A stretch of DNA of 48,225 nt from Sva-25 sp037385685 (GCA_037385685.1 JARRMW010000025.1:1-48225), one strand, 5' to 3'; shown: positions 33,297 to 42,452, counted from the first letter of the stretch. Program-made: numbers and translations. Notes: a model not told the origin generated them from the letters alone.

Positions 33297-36200
33297 ATGA
33301 AGCGATCACGAGGCATATGCCTGTTTGCATCTGTCCTCATGCTGGCCATGCAGCAAATGACCCTGCAGGCTCGGGCAGAAGTGTTTGTCGAACCGGCAAG
33401 CCAGCCGTTCTGGACCATCGCCCCGTATGCACTCTCGCATCATGATCTGCACCTTGCAGAAGGGCAGGCGTTCCAGCCGGCTTTTCATCATGCCAGTGGT
33501 ACCGGCAACCTGCGCGAATGGAAACTCGACCGGAACGCCACCAGAAGCCCGGGGTGGGATGCCGGGAGCGTATTTCTCGCGGAAGAAAACACAGATCCCG
33601 CCTGGTGGAAAAAGCGCAAGATCATCATGCGTGATGCTTCAGGCAACCAGCAGGGCTTCTGGTGGAATCACCTGAGCAAGACACAGAAAGAGCAGCTCGA
33701 TGCCGGGAACGTCCTGCAAAACGCAGCAGGCGACAGCCCGTTGCTGAATTACCTGCGCGGTGACCGGTCCGGTGAAGTGCCCGGCGGCTACCGCATCCGC
33801 GAGAGCCTGCTTGGTTCGATACATCATTCCAATCCTGTCTTCGTCGGTGCACCGGGAGAGACGCATGCCGATTACCCGCTTTTCCTGCCGGGCTATGCTC
33901 GCTACAGGAGTAGCAATGCCGGGCGTGAGGGTCGCGTCTATATCGGGGCCAACGACGGCATGCTACATGCATTCGATGCAGCTACCGGCAGGGAGGTGTG
34001 GGCCTATGTCCCCACGATGATCGATTACACAAGGTTGGGAAGGCTTGCCAGGATGCCGTTTGTGCATAGCTCTTTCATCGACGGGGAACTCATCGCTGCC
34101 GATGCCTTTGCCGGCGGTCAGTGGCGAACACTCCTGGCCGGCGGACTCGGCGCCGGTGGCAAGGGCTTCTTTATTCTCGATGTCACAAACCCCGATCTCG
34201 AGGATGTTTCGACGGACAGGAAAATCCTCGCTGAATTCGCTGGCAGTGATCCGGACATCGGTTACATTCACGGGCCTGTTTCCATCGTACTACTTGAAGA
34301 CGATGCCTGGTACCTGGTCACAGGCAACGGCTTCCTGCCGGAAAGCGGTAATGCCTCTCTGTACCTGGTCCCGCTCGGGGAGATCTCAAACATGTCGCCG
34401 GTCAGGATCATGGTCCCTGAGAAACAGACACTCGGACTGGCCCCGCCGGCTATCATCGACGCGGATGGTAATGGCAAGGCAGATACGGCTTACGCCGGAG
34501 ATCTCGAGGGTAATCTCTGGAAATTCGATCTCGCTCGGCGCAGTGCTGAAAACGCTCCGCTCTATGACGCCGGGGAGAAGCAGCCTGTGACGACCCGGCC
34601 GGAGGTTGCAGCACACCCCGAGGGTGGTTTCATGGTCTATTTCGGGACCGGAAGCCTGATGAGTGAAGAGGATGCTGTCAACACGGACAGGCAGAGCATC
34701 TACGGCATCCATGACTACCCGGGCAGGCTGCGAACCATTATCGAGACAGACCTGTTGTCCTCAAGGATAGATTCAGGGCTCGAGGAAGTGACGGCGCACG
34801 GTAAGCGATTGCGTATCGGGGGGAGCCATACCCGGGTCAATCTTGGGGAAGGATGGAAGGTCGACCTGCCTGAACCGGGCGAGCGGGTCCTGAAAGCGCC
34901 GCAGCTCAGGGGCGGCCGCCTGCAGTTCATCTCCACCTATGCAGAGACGGTCGATGCTATCCGTGTTCCTGCGAGCTGGTACATGGAACTCGACTGGCTC
35001 AGCGGCGGCAGTTCAAACCGTCCCTTATCGGATCACAATGGAGACGGAAAACTCACGGACGAGGACAGCGTCAGCGACAAGGGCATCATGGTCACTGCTG
35101 TCGGAGAATACCTCGGTACCGGCCTTTTTTCGCAGATACGCCTCGCACACACCGCATCGGGGTCTGATGTCGCTTTCATCAACGGTCAGGCGTTCGGTCA
35201 CCCGGGGGGCATCTCACCGGATGCGTGGAACCTCGATGTCGATACCGACGATGTCGATCAGGATGGTCTCGGGGCAGCAACCGCGCAGCATACACATGCC
35301 TTTGACACTGCAGAAACGGCAGTCAGGGAAATTGATTACTTCGGTGACAGGCTTGCCGCGCATGGACACAGAACGCTCGACCTTCCACTGTCGGCACACC
35401 TGGCAGAGGGCGAACTCTTTGTTCTGACGCTGGCAAATGCCGATCTCTCTCCGGGTGCTGTCATCACGCTGCAGTTCGATGGCGTGGAACGGCAGTGGAA
35501 TGTCCTCGACTATCAGAAGCTGCTGCAGGATCGCCTGCAAGGTTACGACGGCACGAGCGACCTGCTCGATCACTTCGTCGATCCCGGCGGCTATCCCCTC
35601 GTTTTTGCAGGACCAGGCGGTTCCCCGGAGGGACCAGTGCTCGAGAAACTGAAGATCACAATCAGGGATGATGCCGTCTTCACAGGAGGGCTTGTCGGCA
35701 CGCTTCCGGCATGTGTCAATTCCGATACCCATGCCGTCACACCCGATCGATGGCGCGGTGGCGCACTGACCCTGCATGCTCTGAAGGGGGAAAGCCTGAA
35801 AACATTGAATTGGCACAATGGCGAGCCACCCTGGTCTGTGCAGAATCCACCGGATCTTCACAGCAGTGCCGATGGACGGGGCGGTGTGCATGCGAATCCC
35901 GATAACCCGAATGGCTTTCTGTACGAGTCGACCATCTTCTGGCACTACCCGGGTGATGAATGTTACGGCGAACCGGGCTGGGGCCTGGCGGCCATCCATG
36001 CAACGGGTACTGTCACGGAGAGCATGGTCATATCAATGCTGTTCGACATGCAGAGTTCCTTCGATGTCAGCCAGATCATGCAGGCAATCGCCAGGATCAG
36101 TGCGCTGGCCTGCGATCAGGGCAGGGGAGCCCTTTGCACAGGCGACCCGGTATACCGCGAGGGCCGGGAGTTACTCGATGATCATCTCGATTTTCAGTCG

Positions 36201-36368
36201 CTGGAGGATGTTGCGCTGTTGCACGAGGGTGTTCTCGAAGTTGATCTGGCATACAGGATTGACGAGGCGGAAGCGACGAATGATCGTGCCAGGGTCATCG
36301 GCCCCAAAGCGCCCCCTGTTATCGATGGCCTCGACAGGCACCGCAGCTGGATCGATCTCGAATTCTGA
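33297..36368 (+). CDS. pilY1: Type IV pilus tip adhesin/assembly protein PilY1
   Basis: 1023 residues. The ATG at 33297 is chosen because AGGAGG lies 7 nt upstream and it opens into a signal peptide (GICLFASVLMLAMQQMTLQARA); an ATG at 33270 would put nine extra residues before it. The C-terminal-type beta-propeller signatures VYIGANDGMLHAFDAATGREVW and, from residue 388, DADGNGKADTAYAGDLEGN followed by LWKFDL are diagnostic in pattern. An EF-hand-like calcium loop DHNGDGKLTDEDS lies at residues 579-591, and a second Asp-rich DVDTDDVDQDGLG follows. PilY1 sits at the pilus tip and regulates retraction in a calcium-dependent way. The region after about residue 600 is divergent. Confidence 0.93.
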   Translation: MKRSRGICLFASVLMLAMQQMTLQARAEVFVEPASQPFWTIAPYALSHHDLHLAEGQAFQPAFHHASGTGNLREWKLDRNATRSPGWDAGSVFLAEENTDPAWWKKRKIIMRDASGNQQGFWWNHLSKTQKEQLDAGNVLQNAAGDSPLLNYLRGDRSGEVPGGYRIRESLLGSIHHSNPVFVGAPGETHADYPLFLPGYARYRSSNAGREGRVYIGANDGMLHAFDAATGREVWAYVPTMIDYTRLGRLARMPFVHSSFIDGELIAADAFAGGQWRTLLAGGLGAGGKGFFILDVTNPDLEDVSTDRKILAEFAGSDPDIGYIHGPVSIVLLEDDAWYLVTGNGFLPESGNASLYLVPLGEISNMSPVRIMVPEKQTLGLAPPAIIDADGNGKADTAYAGDLEGNLWKFDLARRSAENAPLYDAGEKQPVTTRPEVAAHPEGGFMVYFGTGSLMSEEDAVNTDRQSIYGIHDYPGRLRTIIETDLLSSRIDSGLEEVTAHGKRLRIGGSHTRVNLGEGWKVDLPEPGERVLKAPQLRGGRLQFISTYAETVDAIRVPASWYMELDWLSGGSSNRPLSDHNGDGKLTDEDSVSDKGIMVTAVGEYLGTGLFSQIRLAHTASGSDVAFINGQAFGHPGGISPDAWNLDVDTDDVDQDGLGAATAQHTHAFDTAETAVREIDYFGDRLAAHGHRTLDLPLSAHLAEGELFVLTLANADLSPGAVITLQFDGVERQWNVLDYQKLLQDRLQGYDGTSDLLDHFVDPGGYPLVFAGPGGSPEGPVLEKLKITIRDDAVFTGGLVGTLPACVNSDTHAVTPDRWRGGALTLHALKGESLKTLNWHNGEPPWSVQNPPDLHSSADGRGGVHANPDNPNGFLYESTIFWHYPGDECYGEPGWGLAAIHATGTVTESMVISMLFDMQSSFDVSQIMQAIARISALACDQGRGALCTGDPVYREGRELLDDHLDFQSLEDVALLHEGVLEVDLAYRIDEAEATNDRARVIGPKAPPVIDGLDRHRSWIDLEF

Positions 36369-36389
36369 TTCCATGACAGGACGTGGGTA

Positions 36390-36762
36390 ATGAAACACAC
36401 AGCAGGTTTTTCACTCATCGAGCTTCTGATCGTGGTAGTCATCGTGGCGATTCTCTCATGCCGCGATCGCTCTCATGGAACTTGCTGCAGCAGCAGAACG
36501 TTACTACGCAATCAACAGCTCTTTCGGCGGGGTGACACCGGCAACGCTTCTGGGCGGGGATCTCAGCGATGATGGTCATTACAGGCTTGCCATGACGGTT
36601 TCCGGAGACGGGCAGCGCTACAGTGCAACTGCGACTCCGGTCAACGAAGGGTCCCAGATGAACGACAGATGCTATCGCTATCTGCTCGACTCTGTCGGCC
36701 AGAGAGGCAATGAGAGCAGGAACGGCGTTGAGATCAGCGCGTCATCCTGCTGGCCGGAGTAG
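36390..36762 (+). pseudogene. Broken PilE-like type IV pilin gene (frameshift with internal deletion)
   Basis: The ATG at 36390 starts a good prepilin: leader MKHTAG, then FSLIELLIVVVIVAILS with Glu5. The frame then runs into 35 unrelated codons. The expected continuation is in another frame: from about 36451 it reads AAIALMELAAAAERYYAINS, followed by a normal small pilin head with a Cys pair (DRCYRYL and SSCWPE) ending at 36762. Compared with PilE homologues, about 16-20 residues of helix alpha1 (the usual PSY...RRADG stretch) are missing at the junction. The junction has a near-direct repeat, GCGATTCTCTCATG and GCGATCGCTCTCATG, two bases apart, suggesting slippage, deletion or an assembly collapse. 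Confidence 0.8.
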
Positions 36763-36875
36763 AAATAAACCTATGTGAAACAGCAGCCTGCACGCGCATT
36801 GCTGTGGTTCCTTCCGGGATCGCTCCGCCATTTCCGGAAGCCTGGCCCTTCGCCAGAAGAAACTGCGATTTCCGC

Positions 36876-36903
36876 TTCACTTTCCCTGAAAAATCAGTAC
36901 AAT
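36876..36903 (+). promoter_or_regulatory. Candidate promoter of the rpsP operon
   Basis: TTCACT, a 16-nt spacer and TACAAT lie 54 nt upstream of the rpsP ATG. The -10 hexamer is good and the -35 moderate. Confidence 0.45.
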
Positions 36904-36956
36904 GCCCGGTTTACTCGCTCAGGCGGGTTCAGCATTAACTATTTTCAGGGTAAATC

Positions 36957-37214
36957 ATGGTTACCATTCGACTTTCCAGAACCGGCGCCAAGAAAAAGCC
37001 GTTCTATCATGTGGTCGTGACCGACAGCCGCAATGCGCGCGACGGTCGTTACATCGAGCGTCTCGGTTTTTTCAACCCGATGGCCAAGGGCGGTGAAGAG
37101 CGTCTGCGTATCGCGCTTGACCGCGTCGATCACTGGGTCAGCCAGGGTGCCCAGACCTCCGAACGCGTCGGCGACCTTCTTAAAGGTTATCGCAAAGAGG
37201 CCGCTGCTTCCTAA
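36957..37214 (+). CDS. rpsP: 30S ribosomal protein S16
   Basis: 85 residues. It carries the S16 signature at the start (MVTIRLSRTGAKKKPFYHVV), then DSRNARDGRYIERLGFFNP and a helix ending in a short basic-to-Ala tail. S16 is an early-binding small-subunit assembly protein. It is the first gene of the conserved rpsP-rimM-trmD-rplS operon, 13 bp before rimM. Confidence 0.98.
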   Translation: MVTIRLSRTGAKKKPFYHVVVTDSRNARDGRYIERLGFFNPMAKGGEERLRIALDRVDHWVSQGAQTSERVGDLLKGYRKEAAAS

Positions 37215-37227
37215 ACAGCGCAACGCG

Positions 37228-37749
37228 ATGTCCCTGGAGACCGGGCCAGACGAGCGGATGGTTGTACTTGGCCGCCTCTCGGGCCTGTATGGCGTTCAGG
37301 GCTGGCTCAAGGTCTATTCGGACACGGAGCCACGCGAGGGGATCATCAAGTACCCCGACTGGTGGGTCAGGCAGCAGGGTGGCTGGAAACGAATACGCGT
37401 CGAGCAGGGGCGCCGCCATGGCAAGAGTGTCGTGGTCAAGCTGGAAGGCATCGATGACCGCGATGCTGCAGCAAAACTGCTGAATGCCGATGTGGCAGTC
37501 GACAGGAATGAACTTCCCGATACTGCACCTGGCGAGTATTACTGGACTGATCTCGAAGGATTGACCGTCGTTTGTGTGGATGGCACCGAGCTTGGCCGGG
37601 TTGACCATCTCATGGAGACCGGTGCGAACGATGTACTGGTCGTCGCGGGAGAGAGGGAACGCCTGATCCCTTATATCCCTGAGCAGGTCATCAAGCAGAT
37701 CGATCTTGAACAGGGATGCATAGTAGTCGACTGGGATCCGGAGTTCTGA
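37228..37749 (+). CDS. rimM: Ribosome maturation factor RimM
   Basis: 173 residues from the ATG at 37228; a longer frame back into rpsP has no support, and a start at 37258 is a shorter alternative. RimM binds S19 during 30S assembly. Landmarks: MVVLGRLSGLYGVQGWLKVYS, the central KLEGIDDRDAAAKL and the PRC-barrel part GEYYWTDLEGLTVV then ETGANDVLVV, ending in LIPYIPEQVIKQIDLE and VDWDPEF. It ends 2 bp before the TTG start of trmD. Confidence 0.96.
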   Translation: MSLETGPDERMVVLGRLSGLYGVQGWLKVYSDTEPREGIIKYPDWWVRQQGGWKRIRVEQGRRHGKSVVVKLEGIDDRDAAAKLLNADVAVDRNELPDTAPGEYYWTDLEGLTVVCVDGTELGRVDHLMETGANDVLVVAGERERLIPYIPEQVIKQIDLEQGCIVVDWDPEF

Positions 37750-37751
37750 AG

Positions 37752-38504
37752 TTGCGATTCGATATCGTGACGCTTTTTCCCGGAATGTTCGATGCCCTGT
37801 GCGAGGGTATTACCGGCCGGGCACTGGACAAGGGGCTGATCGAGCTTCATTGCTGGAACCCGCGAGAATACACCACGGACGTCCATCGCACGGTCGATGA
37901 CCGGCCTTATGGCGGTGGCCCGGGCATGGTGATGAAAGTCGAGCCGTTACGGGATGCGATCAACGCAGCACGTGACGTTGCACCGGGTAGCAAGGTTATC
38001 TACCTGAGTCCACAGGGCCGGGTCTTGACGCAACAGGCTGTCTCGCAAATGAGTCGTCTTTCCGGCCTGGTGCTGGTTGCCGGTCGATACGAGGGTGTCG
38101 ACGAGCGATTGTTGCAAAGCGAGATCGATGAGGAGTGGTCGATCGGGGACTATGTCCTGTCGGGTGGCGAGTTACCCGCGATGATCATGGTCGATGCAAT
38201 TACCCGGTTGCTGCCGGGAGCACTCGGGCACGAGCTCTCGGCTGAACAGGATTCGCATGTCGATGGTCTCCTGGATTGTCCGCACTACACGCGGCCCGAA
38301 GAGATCGACGGCATGGAGATACCGGATGTACTGCGCAGCGGTAATCACGAGCTGATCCGCCGCTGGCGATTGCAGCAGTCACTGGGACGAACCTGGCAGA
38401 GACGCCCGGACCTGCTGGAAAAAAGGCAGATGAGTGCCGAAGAGACAGAATTGTTAAAGGCTTATATTGCTGCCCATGAGCAGCAGACCAACGAGGAACA
38501 ATGA
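37752..38504 (+). CDS. trmD: tRNA (guanine-N1-)-methyltransferase TrmD
   Basis: 250 residues. The start chosen is TTG at 37752, giving the usual MRFDIVTLFPGMF N-terminus with GGAG 8 nt upstream; an ATG at 37716 lies inside rimM and adds 12 residues. TrmD methylates G37 of tRNAs reading CNN codons, protecting the reading frame. Knotted SPOUT motifs: DDRPYGGGPGMVMKVEP, VAGRYEGVDERL, WSIGDYVLSGGELPAM and PHYTRPEE. It lies 1 bp before rplS. Confidence 0.97.
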   Translation: MRFDIVTLFPGMFDALCEGITGRALDKGLIELHCWNPREYTTDVHRTVDDRPYGGGPGMVMKVEPLRDAINAARDVAPGSKVIYLSPQGRVLTQQAVSQMSRLSGLVLVAGRYEGVDERLLQSEIDEEWSIGDYVLSGGELPAMIMVDAITRLLPGALGHELSAEQDSHVDGLLDCPHYTRPEEIDGMEIPDVLRSGNHELIRRWRLQQSLGRTWQRRPDLLEKRQMSAEETELLKAYIAAHEQQTNEEQ

Positions 38505-38505
38505 A

Positions 38506-38850
38506 ATGAGCAACATCATTGAGCAACTTGAAGCGGAACAGATGGGGCGCGATATCCCTGACTTCGGTCCGGGCGACACTGTCGTGGTACAGGTCAAGGT
38601 CAAAGAGGGCGAGCGTGAGCGTCTTCAGGCTTTCGAGGGTGTTGTCATCGCGAGGCGCAACCGGGGTCTGAACTCTGCGTTTACCGTTCGCAAGATTTCC
38701 CACGGCGAGGGTGTCGAGCGGGTCTTCCAGACCTACAGCCCCAGTGTCGCGGAAATCCAGGTCAAGCGTCGTGGCGACGTGCGCCGTGCGAAGCTCTACT
38801 ACCTGCGCGAGCGCTCCGGTAAATCCGCGCGTATCAAGGAAAAGGTCTGA
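38506..38850 (+). CDS. rplS: 50S ribosomal protein L19
   Basis: 114 residues from the ATG at 38506 with GAGGAA 8 nt upstream. It shows the L19 pattern PDFGPGDTVVVQVKVKEGER, LQAFEGVVIARRNRGLNSAF, TVRKISHGEGVERVFQTYSP and the C-terminal RRAKLYYLRERSGKSARIKE. L19 lies at the subunit interface. It is the last gene of the operon and is followed by a strong terminator. Confidence 0.98.
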   Translation: MSNIIEQLEAEQMGRDIPDFGPGDTVVVQVKVKEGERERLQAFEGVVIARRNRGLNSAFTVRKISHGEGVERVFQTYSPSVAEIQVKRRGDVRRAKLYYLRERSGKSARIKEKV

Positions 38851-38870
38851 GCACCCCTACCTTTCCGAAG

Positions 38871-38897
38871 AACCGCGGCAATTGCCGCGGTTTTTTT
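38871..38897 (+). terminator. Rho-independent terminator of the rpsP operon
   Basis: AACCGCGGC-AATT-GCCGCGGTT, a perfect 22-nt palindrome, followed by a run of seven T residues. The T-run overlaps the stop codon of the convergent gene at 38896. Confidence 0.95.
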
Positions 38898-39171
38898 ATG
38901 GGCGGGTGTCTTTCGATGTCTTTCTGCTGACGACCTCTCCCTCGATGACCGATGGGTCAGCCGAAGGCTTCTGTTGACTGCCGCTTTTTTTCCAGGAAGC
39001 AAAGAGCAACGCCAGCAGGCCGAGGATCAGTTCGTCAAAGAATGGAATCGGGTCTGGAATAATCAGGTTGAGAAGAAACAGCGCGGCTGTAATAAGGAAG
39101 AGTTGTCTGAATTTCAAACCGCCTGCGAACTGCAGTATCGCCGCGATCAAGGGTGTTTTTGACAACGCCAT
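38896..39171 (-). CDS. Small inner-membrane protein, DUF6116-like
   Basis: 91 residues. An N-terminal amphipathic segment (LIAAILQFAGGLKFRQLFL) leads into a hydrophobic core with two helices around the conserved-looking NLIIPDPIPFFDELILGLL, then a basic-polar tail (KKSGSQQKPSADP, EVVSRKTSKDTRP). The PDPIPF-DE pattern is that of DUF6116/YkvA-like small membrane proteins (recalled, not searched). The function is unknown. It is convergent with rplS and shares the terminator region. Confidence 0.72.
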   Translation of the reverse strand: MALSKTPLIAAILQFAGGLKFRQLFLITAALFLLNLIIPDPIPFFDELILGLLALLFASWKKSGSQQKPSADPSVIEGEVVSRKTSKDTRP

Positions 39172-39213
39172 CGGTTAAGCTCAACTGACTTCTTATCCTT
39201 GCCAAACTATATC

Positions 39214-40665
39214 ATGCCGTCAACAAGCCTGTTCTGGCACGACTACGAAACCTGGGGCATCGACCCGCGCTATGACCGGCCATCACAATTTGCCGGTATC
39301 AGGACTGATCTGGAGCTGAACGTCATCGATGAGCCGGTGATGCTTTACTGCAAGCCTCCGGTGGACTACCTGCCGCACCCGATGTCTGCACTGGTGACGC
39401 ACCTGACACCCCGGCAGGCTGATGAGCGTGGCGTGCGAGAGGCCGAATTTTTTTCCACGATCCATGAGCAGCTATCAAAGCCCGGCACCTGCGGAGTCGG
39501 TTATAACAGTATCCGCTTTGACGACGAGGTCACCCGTTTCGGTTTCTATCGCAACTTTTTCGACCCCTATGCCCGCGAGTGGCAGAACGGGAACAGCCGC
39601 TGGGATATTCTCGATCTGCTGCGCCTGACACATGCGCTGCGCCCTGAAGGGATCACATGGCCTGAACGGGAAGGGGAGCCCGGCATCACGAGTTTCAGGC
39701 TTGACCAGCTCACCGTGGCGAACGGTATTGCCCACGAGGACGCTCACGACGCCCTGGCGGATGTCCATGCGACCATCGCCATCGCGCGGCTTGTGCGGCA
39801 AACACAGCCGCGGCTCTTCGATTACTATTTCAACCTGCGACTCAAACGCAACGTGCAGCAACAGATCGACCTGCAAAACCATGAGATCCTGCTGCACGCC
39901 AGTGGCATGTATCCTGCAGAGCTTGGCTCCATTGCCCCCGTGCTACCCCTGATCCAGCACCCGACAAACAGTAACGGGATTATCGTCTATGATCTTCGCC
40001 ACGACCCCTCGGTGCTGCTGAAACAGGACAGCGATACCATCCGCGAGCTGCTTTACACCAGACGCGAAGAGTTGCCAGAGGGGCATCAGCGACCGCCGCT
40101 GAAAACCCTGCACATCAACAAGTCGCCCGCAATCGCGCCTGTTGCTACCCTGACTGAGGAGAGTGCGCAGCGCTGGCAGATCGATTTGCAACAGGCCGGC
40201 GAATTCAGACAGCAATTGTTATCGGACACAGGGCTCACCGGGACGCTCGAGGCTGTCTACAGTGAAACGCTCGGTCTGGAATCTCCCCGGGATGCTGATA
40301 TGGCACTCTATGGCGGATTCCTTCAGGACACAGACCGCAAGCTTTGCGAGCGTGTCAGGAACAGCAAGCCCGATGAGCTTGCATGCTGGAAACCCGCCTT
40401 CAGGGATGCACGCCTCAAGACGCTCTATTTTCGCTACAGGGCCAGAAACTGGCCCGAGACGCTGACGCCGGAAGAGAAACAGCAGTGGACAGCGTTTTGC
40501 AGCGGGCGCCTGGAAGAGGGTATTGATGGTGTCGGTCTGACCTGTGAGGGCTTTACCGATGAGATTGCAGCCCTGCGTAACCAGGGCGATCTGACGCCGG
40601 AAGAGAAGGCAATCCTGGATGAGATGGAACAGTGGCCCGGAATTATCAGGCCCGGAGTCCAGTGA
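39214..40665 (+). CDS. sbcB: Exodeoxyribonuclease I (SbcB)
   Basis: 483 residues from the ATG at 39214; a TTG five codons earlier is possible. It is a 3'-5' single-strand DNA exonuclease of the DEDDh family. It shows LFWHDYETWGIDPRYDRPSQ (Asp/Glu pair of motif I), VGYNSIRFDDEVTRFGFYRN (motif II) and HEDAHDALADVHATIAIARL (motif III), followed by the SH3-like and helical ExoI C-terminal domain (NKSPAIAPVA, RYRARNWPETLTPEE). The length is close to the 475 residues of E. coli ExoI. The stop is immediately followed by the convergent stop of the next gene. Confidence 0.97.
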   Translation: MPSTSLFWHDYETWGIDPRYDRPSQFAGIRTDLELNVIDEPVMLYCKPPVDYLPHPMSALVTHLTPRQADERGVREAEFFSTIHEQLSKPGTCGVGYNSIRFDDEVTRFGFYRNFFDPYAREWQNGNSRWDILDLLRLTHALRPEGITWPEREGEPGITSFRLDQLTVANGIAHEDAHDALADVHATIAIARLVRQTQPRLFDYYFNLRLKRNVQQQIDLQNHEILLHASGMYPAELGSIAPVLPLIQHPTNSNGIIVYDLRHDPSVLLKQDSDTIRELLYTRREELPEGHQRPPLKTLHINKSPAIAPVATLTEESAQRWQIDLQQAGEFRQQLLSDTGLTGTLEAVYSETLGLESPRDADMALYGGFLQDTDRKLCERVRNSKPDELACWKPAFRDARLKTLYFRYRARNWPETLTPEEKQQWTAFCSGRLEEGIDGVGLTCEGFTDEIAALRNQGDLTPEEKAILDEMEQWPGIIRPGVQ

Positions 40666-40950
40666 CTAGTCCTTCAGCCACTCATTCAGGGCATCCACGA
40701 TCTGCTGTGCCTGATCCCTGCTCGAGATGTTGAATTTCGACTTTTGCTGGTACTGGCCGTTGCGTTTCTGGTAACGCCGGATCGTGTACTTGTCGCCACT
40801 GTATTCCTGCTTGCTGCGGTTCCAGTCCTGGTAACGAAACAGAATCGTCGTCCAGGCGCCTTTCGACAGAATACGCTTGTCGAGTTCCTTGATGACCTCG
40901 ATGCCGTCCTCTTCCCAGGTGACAGTCAGTTCTTCAGGTGATGTGGCCAT
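40666..40950 (-). CDS. Conserved hypothetical protein of about 94 residues
   Basis: 94 residues from the ATG at 40950 (GGAG 10 nt upstream; a GTG at 40956 is also in frame). It is a soluble, charged protein with the pattern WEEDGIEVIKELDKRILSKG, AWTTILFRYQDWNRSK, YTIRRYQKRNGQYQQKSKFN and a C-terminal helix AQQIVDALNEWL. The spacing suggests a small beta-rich fold plus a helix. I recall similar conserved hypotheticals in sulfur- and methane-oxidising bacteria but no name or function. Confidence 0.78.
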   Translation of the reverse strand: MATSPEELTVTWEEDGIEVIKELDKRILSKGAWTTILFRYQDWNRSKQEYSGDKYTIRRYQKRNGQYQQKSKFNISSRDQAQQIVDALNEWLKD

Positions 40951-41007
40951 TCTCACACTACTCCGCGGCTATGAAGGTGCCCAATTCTGATCGAACGCTG
41001 CTGAATG

Positions 41008-41484
41008 TCAAGCGTCATCGGTCCTTCGGATACCGATATTGAAGGCAACCGAGAGACGAACGTTGTGGCTGCGGTTTTCCCCGACTTCATGTGGCAAGGC
41101 AGGCGAGAACAGGAATAGGTCGCCAGCAGCGGGGGTGAAGGATGCTGTTTCTCCGGTGAAGTGGAAGATGATATCCCCGGAGCCTTCCGGTACCTCGAGA
41201 TAATAGACGCCGGAAAGGAGTTCATCGCCATCATTGTGGGTATGCAGTGTTGTCTTGTCACCAGGTTGCATCTCGTTGAACCAGAATGCGATCCCGAGTT
41301 CATTGCTGTCGTGATCAAGGTGGTTGCGGCCATTCTCCAGGATCCATTCGAGCAGCGGTTCGATCTCGGGAAACTCTGTGCGAGGCGGGTAGATGTTTTC
41401 GTATCGACCGTGAAAGAGATGGGTCTTGCGCGTTTCAGGGTGTTCCCGAAGTCGCGCGTAGGCATGCCGGATTCTGTTGTCCAT
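41008..41484 (-). CDS. 2-oxoglutarate/Fe(II) oxygenase-like protein (2OG-FeII_Oxy_5 type)
   Basis: 158 residues from the ATG at 41484; the frame is open further upstream to 41664 without homologous-looking sequence. The core pattern NEMQPGDKTTLHTHNDGDEL, then LSGVYYLEVPEGSGDIIFH, GDLFLFSPALPHEV and NVRLSVAFNIGI matches the small oxygenase family with HxH/D (His81, His83, Asp85 region), a distal His132 and an Arg (Arg143). Such proteins are often annotated as putative 2OG-Fe(II) oxygenases; the substrate is unknown. The gene is divergent from the DUF3108-like gene. Confidence 0.8.
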   Translation of the reverse strand: MDNRIRHAYARLREHPETRKTHLFHGRYENIYPPRTEFPEIEPLLEWILENGRNHLDHDSNELGIAFWFNEMQPGDKTTLHTHNDGDELLSGVYYLEVPEGSGDIIFHFTGETASFTPAAGDLFLFSPALPHEVGENRSHNVRLSVAFNIGIRRTDDA

Positions 41485-41615
41485 GTTCTCGTGTTCATCA
41501 AGATGCAAATGATGAACATCCTGTTTTTCAGGTAGGGAAGCGCTGTTCAATCGTGAACTCCGGGGACTCGAATCTGTCATACTGCAGTGTAATTCGACAA
41601 CCAGACGGGAACAAC

Positions 41616-42431
41616 ATGAGGACGATGCTGGCGATCTTGCTACTGCTGGTGACCAGCCTGGCAAGCGCAGAAACCTTCAATTATACGATCAAGTTCAAGG
41701 GAGCCCTGACTGCATTCAGCTGGGCAAGCCTGGCTGATGGCAGCATCGAGACCCGCAAACTTGCTTCCTGTTACGGTCGTGGCAGCTGCCTCAACACCAG
41801 GGTTCGCATGAGCTCGGAGAATCACACACTGCTCGAATCGCTCTATCCGACCCGTTTCTTCTACCAGAGTTTCTTCAGTGAAGATCCAGTACCCCGGACA
41901 ATTGCCTTCGAGAAGCGTGAAAAGAAGAACAAGTCCGAATACCAGCCCTACGGCTACCGCCACAAGCTCGTGACCATTTCGAAGGACGGCAGCCAGGCTA
42001 GCTATCTGGAACTCTGGTCGAAAGGCGAGTCGCTGTCGGCAGCTGAGGCGAAGCTTGTTTCGACGGATCACAATGGCGGTCAGACGCCTGCGGTACGCAA
42101 CCGAAAGACTTCGCAGATAGACAAAAATGCTCTCGATCGCTGGGCCATGATTCATACGGCCCGCTTCCTTCCTTACAGCCAGGGCTACTCAAAGCGTTTT
42201 CCCGGCACTAACGGGAAGGACAGAATGAGCTACGATGTCAGTCTTGCCGGAACCGAGACGCTCGAGGCACGTGGCAGGAAATACGATGCCTGGAAAGTCT
42301 CGATCGTCGAGACCAAGAAAGGCAAGAAACAGCCAACGCTTTACCTCTGGATTTCTCAGGATGAGGAGCGCGTTCCACTGCAGGTCGAGATGGATGAGTC
42401 GATTGGCAAGCTGCGTTTCTATCTGAAGTAG
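41616..42431 (+). CDS. Secreted DUF3108-like protein
   Basis: 271 residues from the ATG at 41616 (CGGGA 6 nt upstream). A signal peptide MRTMLAILLLLVTSLASA is followed by FNYTIKFKGALTAFSW, a beta-rich chain, and the ending TKKGKKQPTLYLWISQDEER, VPLQVEMDESIGKLRFYLK, which is the characteristic close of DUF3108 proteins. One Cys pair (ASCYGRGSCLN) could be disulfide-bonded in the periplasm. The function is unknown. It is convergent with the NYN gene 21 bp downstream. Confidence 0.78.
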   Translation: MRTMLAILLLLVTSLASAETFNYTIKFKGALTAFSWASLADGSIETRKLASCYGRGSCLNTRVRMSSENHTLLESLYPTRFFYQSFFSEDPVPRTIAFEKREKKNKSEYQPYGYRHKLVTISKDGSQASYLELWSKGESLSAAEAKLVSTDHNGGQTPAVRNRKTSQIDKNALDRWAMIHTARFLPYSQGYSKRFPGTNGKDRMSYDVSLAGTETLEARGRKYDAWKVSIVETKKGKKQPTLYLWISQDEERVPLQVEMDESIGKLRFYLK

Positions 42432-42452
42432 GCAGTTCCTGGAGCGCTTTCT

